A DNA stretch of 40,359 bases from CAZIIK01 sp964539235 (GTDB taxonomy: Bacteria > Pseudomonadota > Gammaproteobacteria > Francisellales > CACEW01): contig CAZIIK010000052.1 of the NCBI GenBank assembly GCA_964539235.1, positions 1 to 40,359 on the forward strand, given 5' to 3'. The notes beneath the pieces are model-generated. The model was not told the origin of the DNA. It searched no databases and saw nothing but the letters and a program-made list of their open reading frames with translations. The translations under genes and the position numbers were made by a program. Below are positions 32,647 through 40,359 of the stretch, in pieces. Within the stretch, counting starts at the first letter, position 1, and each line of letters opens with the position of its first letter.

Positions 32647-34922
32647 AATTTACCGGCGCGAATCACACCCCCTAGTCCGGCGTCAATCAGCTGTTTTGAT
32701 AAGAATTCACGCACCTGGTCAGGCGTAGTGAAAGCCAAAATCATCGAGACAATTTGCTGACACTCTAAAACGGTAAAGGCGCGCAAAATCCATTTCACAC
32801 GCAGTACGCTCGCGGCTGTCATACTTAACCCCATATAACCCATACCAATCAGCAACATGGTCGCTAATGGATCACCGGCCATTTCGCCACAAATCGTCAC
32901 CGGCACATTTTGCGCATCAGCTGCACGGGCAATTTGGTGCAGCACTCTTAATACCGCCGGATGGTAGTGATCATAGTATTTGCTGACGCGTGCGTTACCA
33001 CGATCCACCGCCAATAAATATTGCGTCAGATCATTGCTGCCAACCGACACAAAATCGACTTCAGTCAAAACTGAGTCCAACTGATACAAAATAGCCGGCA
33101 CCTCCAGCATGATGCCAAGCTTGGGCATTATCACCACCACACCTTCAGCCAGCAAGGCTTCGTAGGCTTCGATTATTAATTGTTTGGCAGTTTGAATTTC
33201 TGACAAGGAAGTCACCATCGGCAGCATAATTCTCAAATGTTGACTCTGCTCACCTGCACGCATCATGGCACGCACCTGGCCTTGAAATAATTCTGGATGA
33301 TCGAGTGAAATTCGAATACCGCGCCAACCTAAGAAAGGATTCTCATCTTCGATCGGGAAATAGCTCAAAGGCTTATCGCCACCCACGTCCAATGTACGCA
33401 TGGTCACTGGGCGCCCAGAAAAAGCTTTTAAGACCTGGCGATAGATCACACGCTGTTCATCTTCGCTGGGAAAATGTTCGCGCATCATAAAAGGCACTTC
33501 ACTACGGTATAAGCCGACACCATCGCATCCGACAGCCAACGCCATATTGGTATCGGACACCAAACCGATATTGGCCATCAATGCTACAGCACACGCATCT
33601 TTAGTTTCAGCTGGCAAGGGTTTTAAGGTTTCGAGTTGCACTTGTAATTCATGTTCTTCTGCCACCAAGTGCCGATACGCCGACCGCAAGGCTTCATGCG
33701 GACGCACAAATACTTTGCCGGCATAACCATCAACGATGACCAAGGCATCATCCATGTATTGCAACGGTAAAGATTCAGCCCCCATCACAGTTGGCACACC
33801 CAATGCATTCGCCAAAATAGCGACATGCGCGTTGCCTGAACCACGCGCCGATACAATAGCTTTCAAACGACCCTGCGGCACCTCAGCCAACATCGATGGC
33901 GTGACTTCTGCGCCAATCAGAATCGTATCAGGCGGATACTGCACCGTCTTTTTTTCTTGCTTCTGCAAATAAGCTAATAAACGGCGCCCCAGATCACGCA
34001 CATCATGCGCACGTTCACTGAGATAGGCATCAGTCATCGATTCAAATGCCTGTACATTCTGACGCACCACGGCTTTCAGCGCGGATTGCACCCATTCACC
34101 ACGCTTCACGCGTTTAATCACAGCTTCTTTAAAACGTGCACTGTCCAGCATATGTTCATAGGCGGTAAACAAAGCACGTTCTTCTTGTCCTAGCTGTTCT
34201 GACAAATGCTGTGACATATGTTGGATATCGCGCGACACCGCAGCAACTGCTTCATCGAATAACAACAAATCCTGTTCCACGTCTTCTGAAAGACGCTCCG
34301 TCAACGTAGAAAAATCAGCCGGTGGATGCGCAATCACCGCTTGGCCAATCGCCACACCGGACACCGCAGGAATCCCGGTAATGGAAAACGCAGCAGCACC
34401 GTTGTCAGCTTCATCCATCTGCTGAGACAAACGTCCCGTATCAATCGCATGCGCAACCGTCGCCGCCACCTGCGCACCTAACGTCACCAAAAAAGATTCA
34501 TCATTATCCGTAAATGGCCGTTGGGTGATCCGTTGCACCAAAAGAACGCCATACAATTTACTGCGGTGGATAATCGGCACGCCTAGAAACGCATCAAACG
34601 ACTGCCGATTATCCGGATGCTGCACATCAATGTATTGTGGATGCGCAATGACTTTGTTCAAAGATAACGGCCGACGTTGCTCCGCAATCACACTGACCAA
34701 ACCTTCGCCCTCGCGGATGTGGTAATGTTTCGCCTGCGTCGCGCCATTGACATAAGTCACAGACATCAGATCATAGCGTTGCAACGGTGCATTGTAGATA
34801 TATAAGGCACAGGCATCTGCTTCCATGCCTTGGCATACTTCGACAACGAGATTATCCAGTGCATTTTCAACACTGCTCGCCTCATTCATGCGTTCACTGA
34901 CTTGTCGAAGGAGTCCTAACAT
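32643..34922 (-). CDS. ptsP: Phosphoenolpyruvate-protein phosphotransferase, nitrogen PTS (EI-Ntr)
   Basis: EI-Ntr takes phosphate from PEP and passes it through NPr to EIIA-Ntr. The 759-aa protein has an N-terminal GAF domain (about 10-160, senses glutamine in relatives), the PEP-utilising His domain with GSGNAHVAILANALGVPTVMG and catalytic His366, and the C-terminal PEP-binding TIM barrel: MRTLDVGGDKPLSYF, GWRGIRISLDHPELF, MLPMVTSL, and VGSNDLTQYLLAVDR, CGEMAGDPL. The usual RTSHAAI around His is NAHVAI here, a conservative variation. It begins immediately after the rppH stop with no gap, the conserved rppH-ptsP order. Confidence 0.96.
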   Translation of the reverse strand: MLGLLRQVSERMNEASSVENALDNLVVEVCQGMEADACALYIYNAPLQRYDLMSVTYVNGATQAKHYHIREGEGLVSVIAEQRRPLSLNKVIAHPQYIDVQHPDNRQSFDAFLGVPIIHRSKLYGVLLVQRITQRPFTDNDESFLVTLGAQVAATVAHAIDTGRLSQQMDEADNGAAAFSITGIPAVSGVAIGQAVIAHPPADFSTLTERLSEDVEQDLLLFDEAVAAVSRDIQHMSQHLSEQLGQEERALFTAYEHMLDSARFKEAVIKRVKRGEWVQSALKAVVRQNVQAFESMTDAYLSERAHDVRDLGRRLLAYLQKQEKKTVQYPPDTILIGAEVTPSMLAEVPQGRLKAIVSARGSGNAHVAILANALGVPTVMGAESLPLQYMDDALVIVDGYAGKVFVRPHEALRSAYRHLVAEEHELQVQLETLKPLPAETKDACAVALMANIGLVSDTNMALAVGCDGVGLYRSEVPFMMREHFPSEDEQRVIYRQVLKAFSGRPVTMRTLDVGGDKPLSYFPIEDENPFLGWRGIRISLDHPELFQGQVRAMMRAGEQSQHLRIMLPMVTSLSEIQTAKQLIIEAYEALLAEGVVVIMPKLGIMLEVPAILYQLDSVLTEVDFVSVGSNDLTQYLLAVDRGNARVSKYYDHYHPAVLRVLHQIARAADAQNVPVTICGEMAGDPLATMLLIGMGYMGLSMTAASVLRVKWILRAFTVLECQQIVSMILAFTTPDQVREFLSKQLIDAGLGGVIRAGKF

Positions 34923-35441
34923 TTATCGCTTTCTCGCTGCACCTGAGCGACGCTGCCGCTGAGCGTCTAATAATTCACGGACAATGGGATGAAAGTACCG
35001 CAAAGCGCGTTGATAAACACCTTGCTTAAAAGACACCACTTGCTTCACTGGATACCAATAATGCACCCAACGCCAATCATCGAATTCAGGTCGTTGGGTT
35101 TCATTGAAATGAATCGCCCGCTCATCTGTTAGCAAACGCAGTAAAAACCATTTTTGTTTCTGCCCGATACACACCGGCCCACGTGAGCGCACCATATATT
35201 TCGGCAGTCGGTAACGTAACCAACCACGAGTAGCTGCAACCAACTCGACTTGATGTGGCAACAGACCGAGTTCTTCTCGGAGTTCTCGGTACATCGCCAC
35301 CAGTGGTGATTCATGACGATCTATACCACCTTGTGAAAATTGCCAAGATGTTTGTGCATAACGTTTACCCCAAAATACATTTCCGCGTGGACCAATGAGC
35401 ACAATCGCTACGTTTGCACGAAAGCCTTGCGCATCAATCAC
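34923..35441 (-). CDS. rppH: RNA pyrophosphohydrolase (Nudix)
   Basis: RppH removes pyrophosphate from mRNA 5' ends and so triggers RNase E decay. The 172-aa protein begins MIDAQGFRANVAIVLIGPRG, contains SWQFSQGGID and a complete Nudix box (38-60) with RELREELGL, where Glu53, Glu56 and Glu57 are the metal ligands. The later LPKYMVR and QKQKWFLLRL match the family. The tail is basic (RQRRSGAARKR). It is followed directly by ptsP. Its upstream region is filled by the large repeat element, so the promoter is not obvious. Confidence 0.96.
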   Translation of the reverse strand: MIDAQGFRANVAIVLIGPRGNVFWGKRYAQTSWQFSQGGIDRHESPLVAMYRELREELGLLPHQVELVAATRGWLRYRLPKYMVRSRGPVCIGQKQKWFLLRLLTDERAIHFNETQRPEFDDWRWVHYWYPVKQVVSFKQGVYQRALRYFHPIVRELLDAQRQRRSGAARKR

Positions 35442-35540
35442 TGGGATTTCCCTTATTGTGCAATCAATGTATTAAGCATACCCTATGGCTGTACCAAGCA
35501 CCAGTTGGTAATATGGGGTCTATGCCCACAGCGCTGACTG

Positions 35541-35738
35541 CCCTTCGACAAACGGTTCCTGAGCTTGTCGAAGGACAAGAACCCAAGTCTCGATGACTGA
35601 GCCTGTCGAAGTCGAGAGCGTCTGCTCTGGGACCTTTTATCGAAAGGAAAATACGCTTGACTTCGACAAGCTCAGTCAGCGCTATGGTCGAAGGGCGATT
35701 CCTGTCCTTCGACAAGCTCAGGAACCGTTTGTCGAAGG
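35541..35738. repeat. 198-base nested inverted repeat of the CTTCGACA type
   Basis: The outer arms, 36 bases each (35541-35576 and 35703-35738), are perfect inverse complements. They are themselves palindromic around CCTTCGACAAAC and GCTTGTCGAAGG. Inside are a second pair of arms of about 23 bases with two mismatches (TGACTGAGCCTGTCGAAGTC side at about 35595, its partner near 35657) and a roughly 40-base centre. The core matches the repeat at 26910-26957. The element fills the 379-base gap between rppH and glyA; no gene is seen there. Confidence 0.85.
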
Positions 35739-35820
35739 ACGGTCCCCAAATAAACAGATGCACCCCAACCGCTTCTTGACTACAATACCGAGCCGAATCT
35801 TACAAACCAGGAAACCGCTC

Positions 35821-37077
35821 ATGTTTGTGGACACCGACCTTGCCCACTTCGACCCCGAACTTCATGCCGCTATGCAGCAAGAAGCGCACCGACAAGAAGA
35901 CCATATCGAACTCATCGCGTCTGAAAACCATACCAGTCCGATGGTCATGGCTGCGCAAGGCAGCGTTCTCACGAATAAATATGCGGAAGGTTATCCACAC
36001 AAACGCTACTACGGCGGCTGCGAATACGTCGACATCGTCGAAGACTTAGCCATTGCCCGTGTCAAACAACTGTTTGATGCTGACCACGCCAACGTCCAAC
36101 CGCATTCAGGCTCCCAAGCGAATGCCGCGGTGTACCTGGCACTGCTTAATCCTGGCGACACCATTTTGGGCATGAGCTTGGCACACGGTGGCCATCTCAC
36201 CCACGGATCAAAAGTGAATTTTTCCGGTAAAATCTTTAACGCTGTGCAATACGGCATTAATACTGAAACTGGCCGTATCGATTACGATGAAATCCATCGC
36301 CTCGCGGAAACACACCAACCCAAAATGCTAGTCGGTGGTTTTTCAGCGTATTCACGCACCGTTGACTGGCAAAAATTTCGTGATATCGCCGACAGTGTTG
36401 GCGCTTATTTGTTTGTCGACATGGCGCACATTGCCGGACTTGTAGCCGCGGACTTGTACCCCAGCCCGGTGAATATTGCCGACGTCACGACATCCACTAC
36501 ACACAAAACCCTACGCGGACCGCGCGGGGGTATTATTTTGGCGAAGGAAAACGAAACCATCACCAAAAAACTCAACTCCATGGTCTTTCCAGGCACCCAA
36601 GGTGGCCCATTGATGCATGTGATCGCCGGCAAAGCTGTTGCGTTCAAAGAAGCGCTAGATCCCGCATTCAAAACCTATCAACAACAGGTGATTAAAAACG
36701 CCCAAGCCATGGCTGATACGTTTATAGCAAATGGTTTTAACATCATTTCTGGCGGCACAGACAACCACTTATTTTTATTGGATTTAATCGCGCAGGATAT
36801 TACCGGCAAAGACGCCGAAGCAGCCTTGGGCAAAGCGCACATCACCGTGAATAAAAATTCCGTACCGAATGACCCACGCTCGCCGTTTGTCACCAGTGGA
36901 TTGCGCATTGGCACACCTGCTATCACCACACGCGGTTTCAAAGAAGCTGAATCTGTCCAAATCACGCAATGGATCTGCGATGTGTTGCACAACCTCGACG
37001 ACGATGCTGTCCTCACACGTGTGGCGCAAGCTGTGCAAAATCTCTGCCAACAATTTCCGGTTTACACGCACGCCTAA
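35821..37077 (+). CDS. glyA: Serine hydroxymethyltransferase
   Basis: GlyA converts serine and THF to glycine and methylene-THF, the cell's main one-carbon source. From ATG 35821 (AGGAA eight bases upstream) it has 418 aa, close to the E. coli 417. Visible: ELIASENHTSPMVMAAQGS, TNKYAEGYPHKRYYGGCEYVD, NVQPHSGSQAN and the PLP-binding TTSTTHKTLRGPRGG with Lys229. The open frame extends upstream to about 35593 through the repeat element, but that part is repeat sequence and not protein-like. A TTGACT box lies near 35776, with a weak -10. nrdR starts 14 bases after its stop. Confidence 0.97.
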   Translation: MFVDTDLAHFDPELHAAMQQEAHRQEDHIELIASENHTSPMVMAAQGSVLTNKYAEGYPHKRYYGGCEYVDIVEDLAIARVKQLFDADHANVQPHSGSQANAAVYLALLNPGDTILGMSLAHGGHLTHGSKVNFSGKIFNAVQYGINTETGRIDYDEIHRLAETHQPKMLVGGFSAYSRTVDWQKFRDIADSVGAYLFVDMAHIAGLVAADLYPSPVNIADVTTSTTHKTLRGPRGGIILAKENETITKKLNSMVFPGTQGGPLMHVIAGKAVAFKEALDPAFKTYQQQVIKNAQAMADTFIANGFNIISGGTDNHLFLLDLIAQDITGKDAEAALGKAHITVNKNSVPNDPRSPFVTSGLRIGTPAITTRGFKEAESVQITQWICDVLHNLDDDAVLTRVAQAVQNLCQQFPVYTHA

Positions 37078-37091
37078 ACGGAATCGCCCTA

Positions 37092-37547
37092 ATGCACTGT
37101 CCTTTTTGCCACGCCGTTGACACCAAAGTCGCAGACTCCCGCTTAGTTGCTGAGGTCAATCAAGTCAAACGCCGCCGCGTCTGTAATGTCTGCGGTGAAC
37201 GGTTCACCACTTACGAAAGCGTCGAATTGGTTATGCCACGCGTGGTCAAGCAAGACGAGTCCCGCGAAGCATTCGACCAACAAAAACTCCGTGAAGGCGC
37301 GCTACGTGCCTTGGAAAAACGCCCCGTCAGTGCGCAGGAAATCGACGAGATGCTGATGCGTGTGATGCATGAAATTCGCGCCACAGGTGAACGCGAAGTG
37401 CGCGCCAGCTTAATTGGTGAACAATTGATGCTGGCACTGCGAGTCTTAGATGAAATCGCCTATATCCGTTTTGCATCCGTGTACCGGCGCTTTACCGACT
37501 TAGAAGCATTTCAACAAGAAATTGCCAAACTTGTGGAGAAAACTTAA
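37092..37547 (+). CDS. nrdR: Transcriptional repressor NrdR
   Basis: NrdR represses ribonucleotide reductase genes in response to (d)ATP. From ATG 37092 it has 151 aa: a zinc ribbon with MHCPFCHAVDTKVADSR and CNVCGERFTTYE (four Cys), then an ATP-cone (VVKQDESREAFDQQKLREG onward to RFASVYRRF). The typical length is 150-155 aa. The upstream in-frame ATG at 36969 lies inside glyA and is not credible. It follows glyA as in many proteobacteria and runs into folE with no gap. No NrdR box was noticed in the window. Confidence 0.96.
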   Translation: MHCPFCHAVDTKVADSRLVAEVNQVKRRRVCNVCGERFTTYESVELVMPRVVKQDESREAFDQQKLREGALRALEKRPVSAQEIDEMLMRVMHEIRATGEREVRASLIGEQLMLALRVLDEIAYIRFASVYRRFTDLEAFQQEIAKLVEKT

Positions 37548-38090
37548 ATGGATGCACATTACAAAGCCATTATCGAAGCCATTGGTGAAGATCCTCAGCG
37601 CGAGGGCTTGGTCGACACACCTAAGCGTGCCGCCAATGCGTTAAAGTACCTCACCAAAGGCTATCAAGAATCGGTGGAAGACGTCCTCAATGACGCATTA
37701 TTCACCTGCGACAATGATTCCATGGTCATCGTTAAAGATATTGAATTTTACTCACTGTGCGAACACCATATCCTGCCGTTTATCGGTAAATGCCACATTG
37801 GCTACATTCCAAATAACAAAGTCATTGGCTTATCGAAGATTCCACGTATCGTTGATGTCTTTGCGCGCCGCCTGCAAATCCAAGAAGCTTTAACCAAACA
37901 AATCGCCGATACGATTGACCAACTGATTCAACCACAAGGCGTTGGCGTCATCATGGAGGCACAGCATTTGTGCATGACCATGCGCGGCGTCCAAAAACAA
38001 CATGCCAGCATGACCACTTCCGCCATGCTTGGCTTATTCCGCGATCGCGAACGCACCCGCAATGAGCTCCTGCAACTCATCCGCAACTAA
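37548..38090 (+). CDS. folE: GTP cyclohydrolase I
   Basis: FolE makes dihydroneopterin triphosphate from GTP, the first step of folate synthesis. The 180-aa protein has GLVDTPKRAANALKYLTKGY, the zinc site with Cys71 and His74 in SLCEHHILPFIGKCHIGYIP, LSKIPRIVDVFARRLQ, and the third zinc ligand Cys142 in QHLCMTMRGVQK. All three zinc ligands are intact. It starts directly after the nrdR stop (TAA then ATG). Placement between nrdR and guaC links it to nucleotide and folate metabolism. Confidence 0.96.
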   Translation: MDAHYKAIIEAIGEDPQREGLVDTPKRAANALKYLTKGYQESVEDVLNDALFTCDNDSMVIVKDIEFYSLCEHHILPFIGKCHIGYIPNNKVIGLSKIPRIVDVFARRLQIQEALTKQIADTIDQLIQPQGVGVIMEAQHLCMTMRGVQKQHASMTTSAMLGLFRDRERTRNELLQLIRN

Positions 38091-38102
38091 GGAGATTTTA
38101 AC

Positions 38103-39089
38103 GTGTCTGGAAAAACCGCTTTTACTTTTGATGATGTTTTACTGATCCCGGCTTACAACCACTACGAATCAAGACGCATGGTAGACACTGCAATGACGGA
38201 TCGTTTAGGCAAACTACACCTCGAGCTGCCAGTGATGACCGCTAATATGGACACTGTCACCGAATCTGCCATGGCAAATTTTATCGGCGACAAAGGCGGC
38301 ATTGGTGTGTTGCACCGTTTTATGAACATCGAAGAAAACGTAGCGGATTTCAAACGCTGCCAACATAAAACCTTTGTCTCCATCGGTTGCTCAGATGCGG
38401 AATTGGCTCGTGCCGAAGCTTTGCGCGATGCCGGTGCGGAATACTTTTGCATTGATGTGGCACACGCCCATGCACACTACGTCGGCAAAACCATTAAAAA
38501 ACTGCGCCACTTACTCCACGAAGCCTGCATCATGGTCGGTAATGTCGCCACTTACGCCGGTGCAGATTACTTGGCCTCTTGTGGCGCCGACATCATCAAA
38601 GTCGGTATTGGCGGTGGTTCTGTTTGCAGCACCCGCATTAAAACCGGCTTTGGCGTACCGACCCTAAATTCAGTCCAAGAATGCGCCCGCGTCGATCGTT
38701 CTATCGTCGCAGATGGCGGCCTACGCACACCGGGTGACATTGTCAAAGCCTTAGCTTTTGGTGCTGATTTTGTCATGCTCGGCGGCATGTTTGCGGGCAC
38801 AACACCAACACATGGCGAAATCATCACCAAGCCAGATGGCACCAAAGTCAAAGCCTACAGTGGCATGGCCAGCCAAGAAGCGCAAGACGACTTTATGGGC
38901 AACATGCCGGAGTGGAAAACCGCAGAAGGCGTACAAACCGAAGTGGCTTATCGCGAAATCGAACATGCCATCATTGCCGACATTATTGGCGGACTGCGTT
39001 CGGGTCTGACATACGGCGGCGCCGCGACCATCCGCGAACTGCAACGCAAATTGAACTACAACCTAATCACCCCCTGCCGGCCTTACTGA
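38103..39089 (+). CDS. guaC: GMP reductase
   Basis: GuaC reduces GMP to IMP with NADPH, feeding guanine nucleotides back to the purine pool. The 328-aa protein of the IMPDH/GMPR family has FTFDDVLLIPAYNH, MTANMDTVTESAMA, the Rossmann-type GNVATYAGADYLASCGADIIKVG in part, and the catalytic loop GIGGGSVCSTRIKTGFGVP with Cys175. No CBS domains are present, as expected for a reductase rather than IMP dehydrogenase. It starts at GTG 38103 with AAGGAG eight bases upstream. It is 12 bases after folE. The length fits the shorter GuaC group. Confidence 0.93.
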   Translation: MSGKTAFTFDDVLLIPAYNHYESRRMVDTAMTDRLGKLHLELPVMTANMDTVTESAMANFIGDKGGIGVLHRFMNIEENVADFKRCQHKTFVSIGCSDAELARAEALRDAGAEYFCIDVAHAHAHYVGKTIKKLRHLLHEACIMVGNVATYAGADYLASCGADIIKVGIGGGSVCSTRIKTGFGVPTLNSVQECARVDRSIVADGGLRTPGDIVKALAFGADFVMLGGMFAGTTPTHGEIITKPDGTKVKAYSGMASQEAQDDFMGNMPEWKTAEGVQTEVAYREIEHAIIADIIGGLRSGLTYGGAATIRELQRKLNYNLITPCRPY

Positions 39090-39136
39090 AAGCCTGCCAC
39101 ACAAAGCACTGTAACTTTTTCCTGACGAGACCCACC

Positions 39137-39949
39137 ATGAAGATTCAAACATTCGCGCTCAGCTTACTCACCACCGCCATCACCAGCGTTGCCTTGGCAA
39201 CACCAGTGGCACAAACCTCAACAGATGGCATCGATCTACCCACTGCCAAGCCAAAAACCCACAAGTGGATGAAATTGCAGAAAGCCAAACGCCACGGCAA
39301 GGTGATGGTGAGATTTCTCAAGCCCAATCAAGAACTGGTGCACGTGAATCTGAAAGCCAATGACACCACTGGCTACCAATGGTACGTCTCACGCTATAAC
39401 CATGATTTATTACAATTAATCGGCTATCAATACCAAGCACCAACTGATGGCAAAATCGGCGGCGGCGGCGAAGCCCAATTTACCTTTCGTGCCAAAGCAG
39501 ACTTCCTTTTGAATCCACAAGTCACCCGCATCCAACTGGTGTATATGCAACCTTGGGCACCGAAAAAAACCGGCAAACGCAACAGCATGACGGTGCGCTT
39601 ATTTTCGCCAGCACAGTCGAACACATCACCCAGCGCACTGCCTGTCAAACCAATGGTCACTGCACCGGTTTCAACACCTGCTGCCTCCACAGCGCAACAG
39701 CCAGAGGCATTCCCAGTTCCGCATCATGCTCACTACCCAACACCGCAGGCAACAGCGAATGACACTCAGCTGTCGACGCAAACTGCCACGCACAGCACTA
39801 CAGTGAATACGCATATGATGCACACTAACGCAGCTGCTACTACTGCTCCGGCAGCAACCATCCCAACTGATACCCAACCCAGTGCTACGACGTCGCAACC
39901 ACAAAAAACCACGCACAACTGGTTGAGTTTGCCGGCGACCAAGTCATAG
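39137..39949 (+). CDS. Secreted chagasin-family (I42) cysteine-protease inhibitor with long Thr/Pro/Ala tail
   Basis: From ATG 39137, 270 aa with a signal peptide (FALSLLTTAITSVALATPVA, cleavage near residue 22). Residues 50-156 form an immunoglobulin-like I42 domain with the three inhibitory loops: NDTTGY (75-80, canonical NPTTGY), GGGG (108-111, GxGG) and QPW (138-140, canonical RPW). Members of this family block papain/cathepsin-L-type cysteine peptidases by inserting these loops into the active cleft. Residues 158-270 are Thr, Ala, Pro and Gln rich, probably disordered, and unusual for the family. The start has GAG eight bases upstream; a longer open frame upstream into guaC is not credible. 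Target may be an endogenous protease or a host or predator enzyme. Confidence 0.82.
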   Translation: MKIQTFALSLLTTAITSVALATPVAQTSTDGIDLPTAKPKTHKWMKLQKAKRHGKVMVRFLKPNQELVHVNLKANDTTGYQWYVSRYNHDLLQLIGYQYQAPTDGKIGGGGEAQFTFRAKADFLLNPQVTRIQLVYMQPWAPKKTGKRNSMTVRLFSPAQSNTSPSALPVKPMVTAPVSTPAASTAQQPEAFPVPHHAHYPTPQATANDTQLSTQTATHSTTVNTHMMHTNAAATTAPAATIPTDTQPSATTSQPQKTTHNWLSLPATKS

Positions 39950-40038
39950 CGGTTTGAAATGAGCCTTAACTTTATAAGGGCATTAGGCACGTCAGTTACT
40001 TAGCATTGCCTTAAGGTATTCCCTTCGGATACTTCTTT
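39950..40038. other. Intergenic region after the inhibitor gene
   Basis: No gene seen. Small stem-like pairs such as GTAT/ATAC around CCCTTCGG (about 40017-40031) and a TTCTTTT run could form a weak terminator for the inhibitor transcript. The repeat block follows directly. Confidence 0.4.
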
Positions 40039-40088
40039 TGTCACCCCGGACCCTCCGCTTGTCATCCCGGACTTGATCCGGGACCCAG
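40039..40088. repeat. Dispersed TGTCA repeat, copy 2
   Basis: Begins TGTCACCCCGGACCCTC, continues with a CTTGTCATCCCGG block and the CCCGG...CCGGG hairpin, ends GACCCAG. It matches the copy at 40167 nearly base for base over its first 43 positions. From 40060 it may instead be the left half of a roughly 99-base element ending at 40158 with TGTCAT/ATGACA ends. Confidence 0.8.
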
Positions 40089-40130
40089 GCATTTGCTCAG
40101 GCACTGCCAACTACCATTTAAGGCTTTAGC

Positions 40131-40158
40131 CTGGATCCCCGCGTGCGCGGGAATGACA
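40131..40158. repeat. Inverted partner of the TGTCA repeat
   Basis: CTGGATC followed by a GC hairpin (CCCGCG/CGCGGG) and GGGAATGACA. Reading on the other strand it starts TGTCATTCCCGC, so it is the opposite-facing end of the TGTCAT element starting at 40060; CCAGGC and GCCTGG inside also pair. The complete 40060-40158 unit resembles a small palindromic insertion element. Confidence 0.65.
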
Positions 40159-40166
40159 GAATGATT

Positions 40167-40216
40167 TGTCACCCCGGACCCTCCGCTTGTCATCCCGGAC
40201 TTGACCCGGGATCTAC
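40167..40216. repeat. Dispersed TGTCA repeat, copy 3
   Basis: Starts TGTCACCCCGGACCCTC and repeats copy 2 with only the changes ACCCGGG and ATCTAC near its end, 128 bases downstream of copy 2. The remaining bases to the window end (40217-40359) show no gene that I can support. Confidence 0.8.
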
Positions 40217-40359
40217 TGTCTAAGAGGGTACCCGAGAAGCTTCTGCCTTCGGCCAAGCCTTTGTTAAAGGCATTTTTCAGCATGCTACCGTAATGCACTC
40301 TACATTTGGATTTTTGATGCAAATTTGATCATCACAAGCCAAAAAGACTAATTTTCATG

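Noticed and set aside
35593..35820. N-terminal extension of glyA
   Set aside because: Encoded by the inverted repeat element; ATG 35821 has a ribosome site and gives the family length.
38912..39136. Upstream extension of the chagasin-like gene
   Set aside because: It overlaps guaC in another frame. The ATG at 39137 gives a clean signal peptide.
40062..40322. Minus-strand open frame of 86 codons at the right end
   Set aside because: Much of it is translated TGTCA repeat sequence (for example GMTSGGSGV and SVIPAHAGI), which is typical of spurious frames over such repeats.
1..40359. CRISPR arrays, tRNA or rRNA genes, complete insertion sequences, prophage
   Set aside because: No regularly spaced repeats with unique spacers, no tRNA-like cloverleaf or rRNA stretch, and no transposase or integrase reading frame were recognised. 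The only phage-like trace is the ORF6N remnant.

Overview
The window reads as a chromosomal segment of a gammaproteobacterium. The evidence is gene order: mlaFEDCB-ibaG-murA diverges from kdsD-kdsC-lptC-lptA-lptB-hpf-ptsN, rppH sits directly before ptsP, and glyA directly before nrdR. Several traits fit a host-associated or reducing genome: two decaying genes with premature TAA codons, dispersed palindromic repeats, a chagasin-type cysteine-protease inhibitor, a possible nuclear-targeted protein, and loss of rpoN from its usual place after lptB. I cannot name the genus; a Legionellales-like lineage is a guess.

Layout. 136-2051 (minus): an orphan RND/HlyD-type adaptor coupled to the tRNA hydroxylase trhO. 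2153-9932 (minus): one amino-sugar operon behind a clear sigma-70-type promoter, in transcription order nagK (broken by two in-frame TAA codons), nagB-II (SIS type), nagA, a sugar MFS porter, a GalE-like epimerase, a NahK-like anomeric kinase and a GalT/HIT-like nucleotidyltransferase. 10028-11164: an AAA/DUF4143 ATPase. 11192-14397 (minus): glmU-glmS. 14573-15916: a winged-helix Fic protein behind helically phased operator-like repeats, with Gln in place of the catalytic His. 15917-20440 (minus): mlaFEDCB-ibaG-murA. 20530-25176 (plus): LPS synthesis and transport (kdsD, kdsC, lptC, lptA, lptB), hpf, ptsN and a short HPr kinase-like gene. 25164-25874 (minus): an unrecognised low-complexity protein. 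26210-26626: rpmB-rpmG with promoter and terminator. 27015-28297 (minus): thyA-folA. 28382-29258 (minus): a frameshifted ORF6N-type pseudogene. 29584-31168 (minus): lgt and a TauE-type exporter. 31249-32646: an APC permease. 32643-35441 (minus): rppH-ptsP. 35821-39089 (plus): glyA, nrdR, folE, guaC. 39137-39949: the chagasin-like inhibitor. Repeats fill most of the long non-coding stretches.

How the genes connect. Much of the window concerns amino sugars and the envelope. GlmS and GlmU make UDP-GlcNAc, which MurA commits to peptidoglycan. The nag/nahK operon should salvage exogenous amino sugars by two branches: a C6 branch (NagK-NagA-NagB to fructose-6-P) and a C1 branch (NahK to sugar-1-P, then a nucleotidyltransferase and 4-epimerase to UDP-sugars). 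With nagK apparently broken, the C1 branch may be the working one. Kds, Lpt and Mla proteins build and maintain the outer membrane; Lgt lipidates lipoproteins. PtsP, PtsN and the HPr kinase-like protein are parts of a regulatory nitrogen PTS. GlyA, FolE, FolA, ThyA, NrdR and GuaC form a folate and nucleotide set. All assignments come from reading motifs and context by eye; no database search or computed statistic was available.
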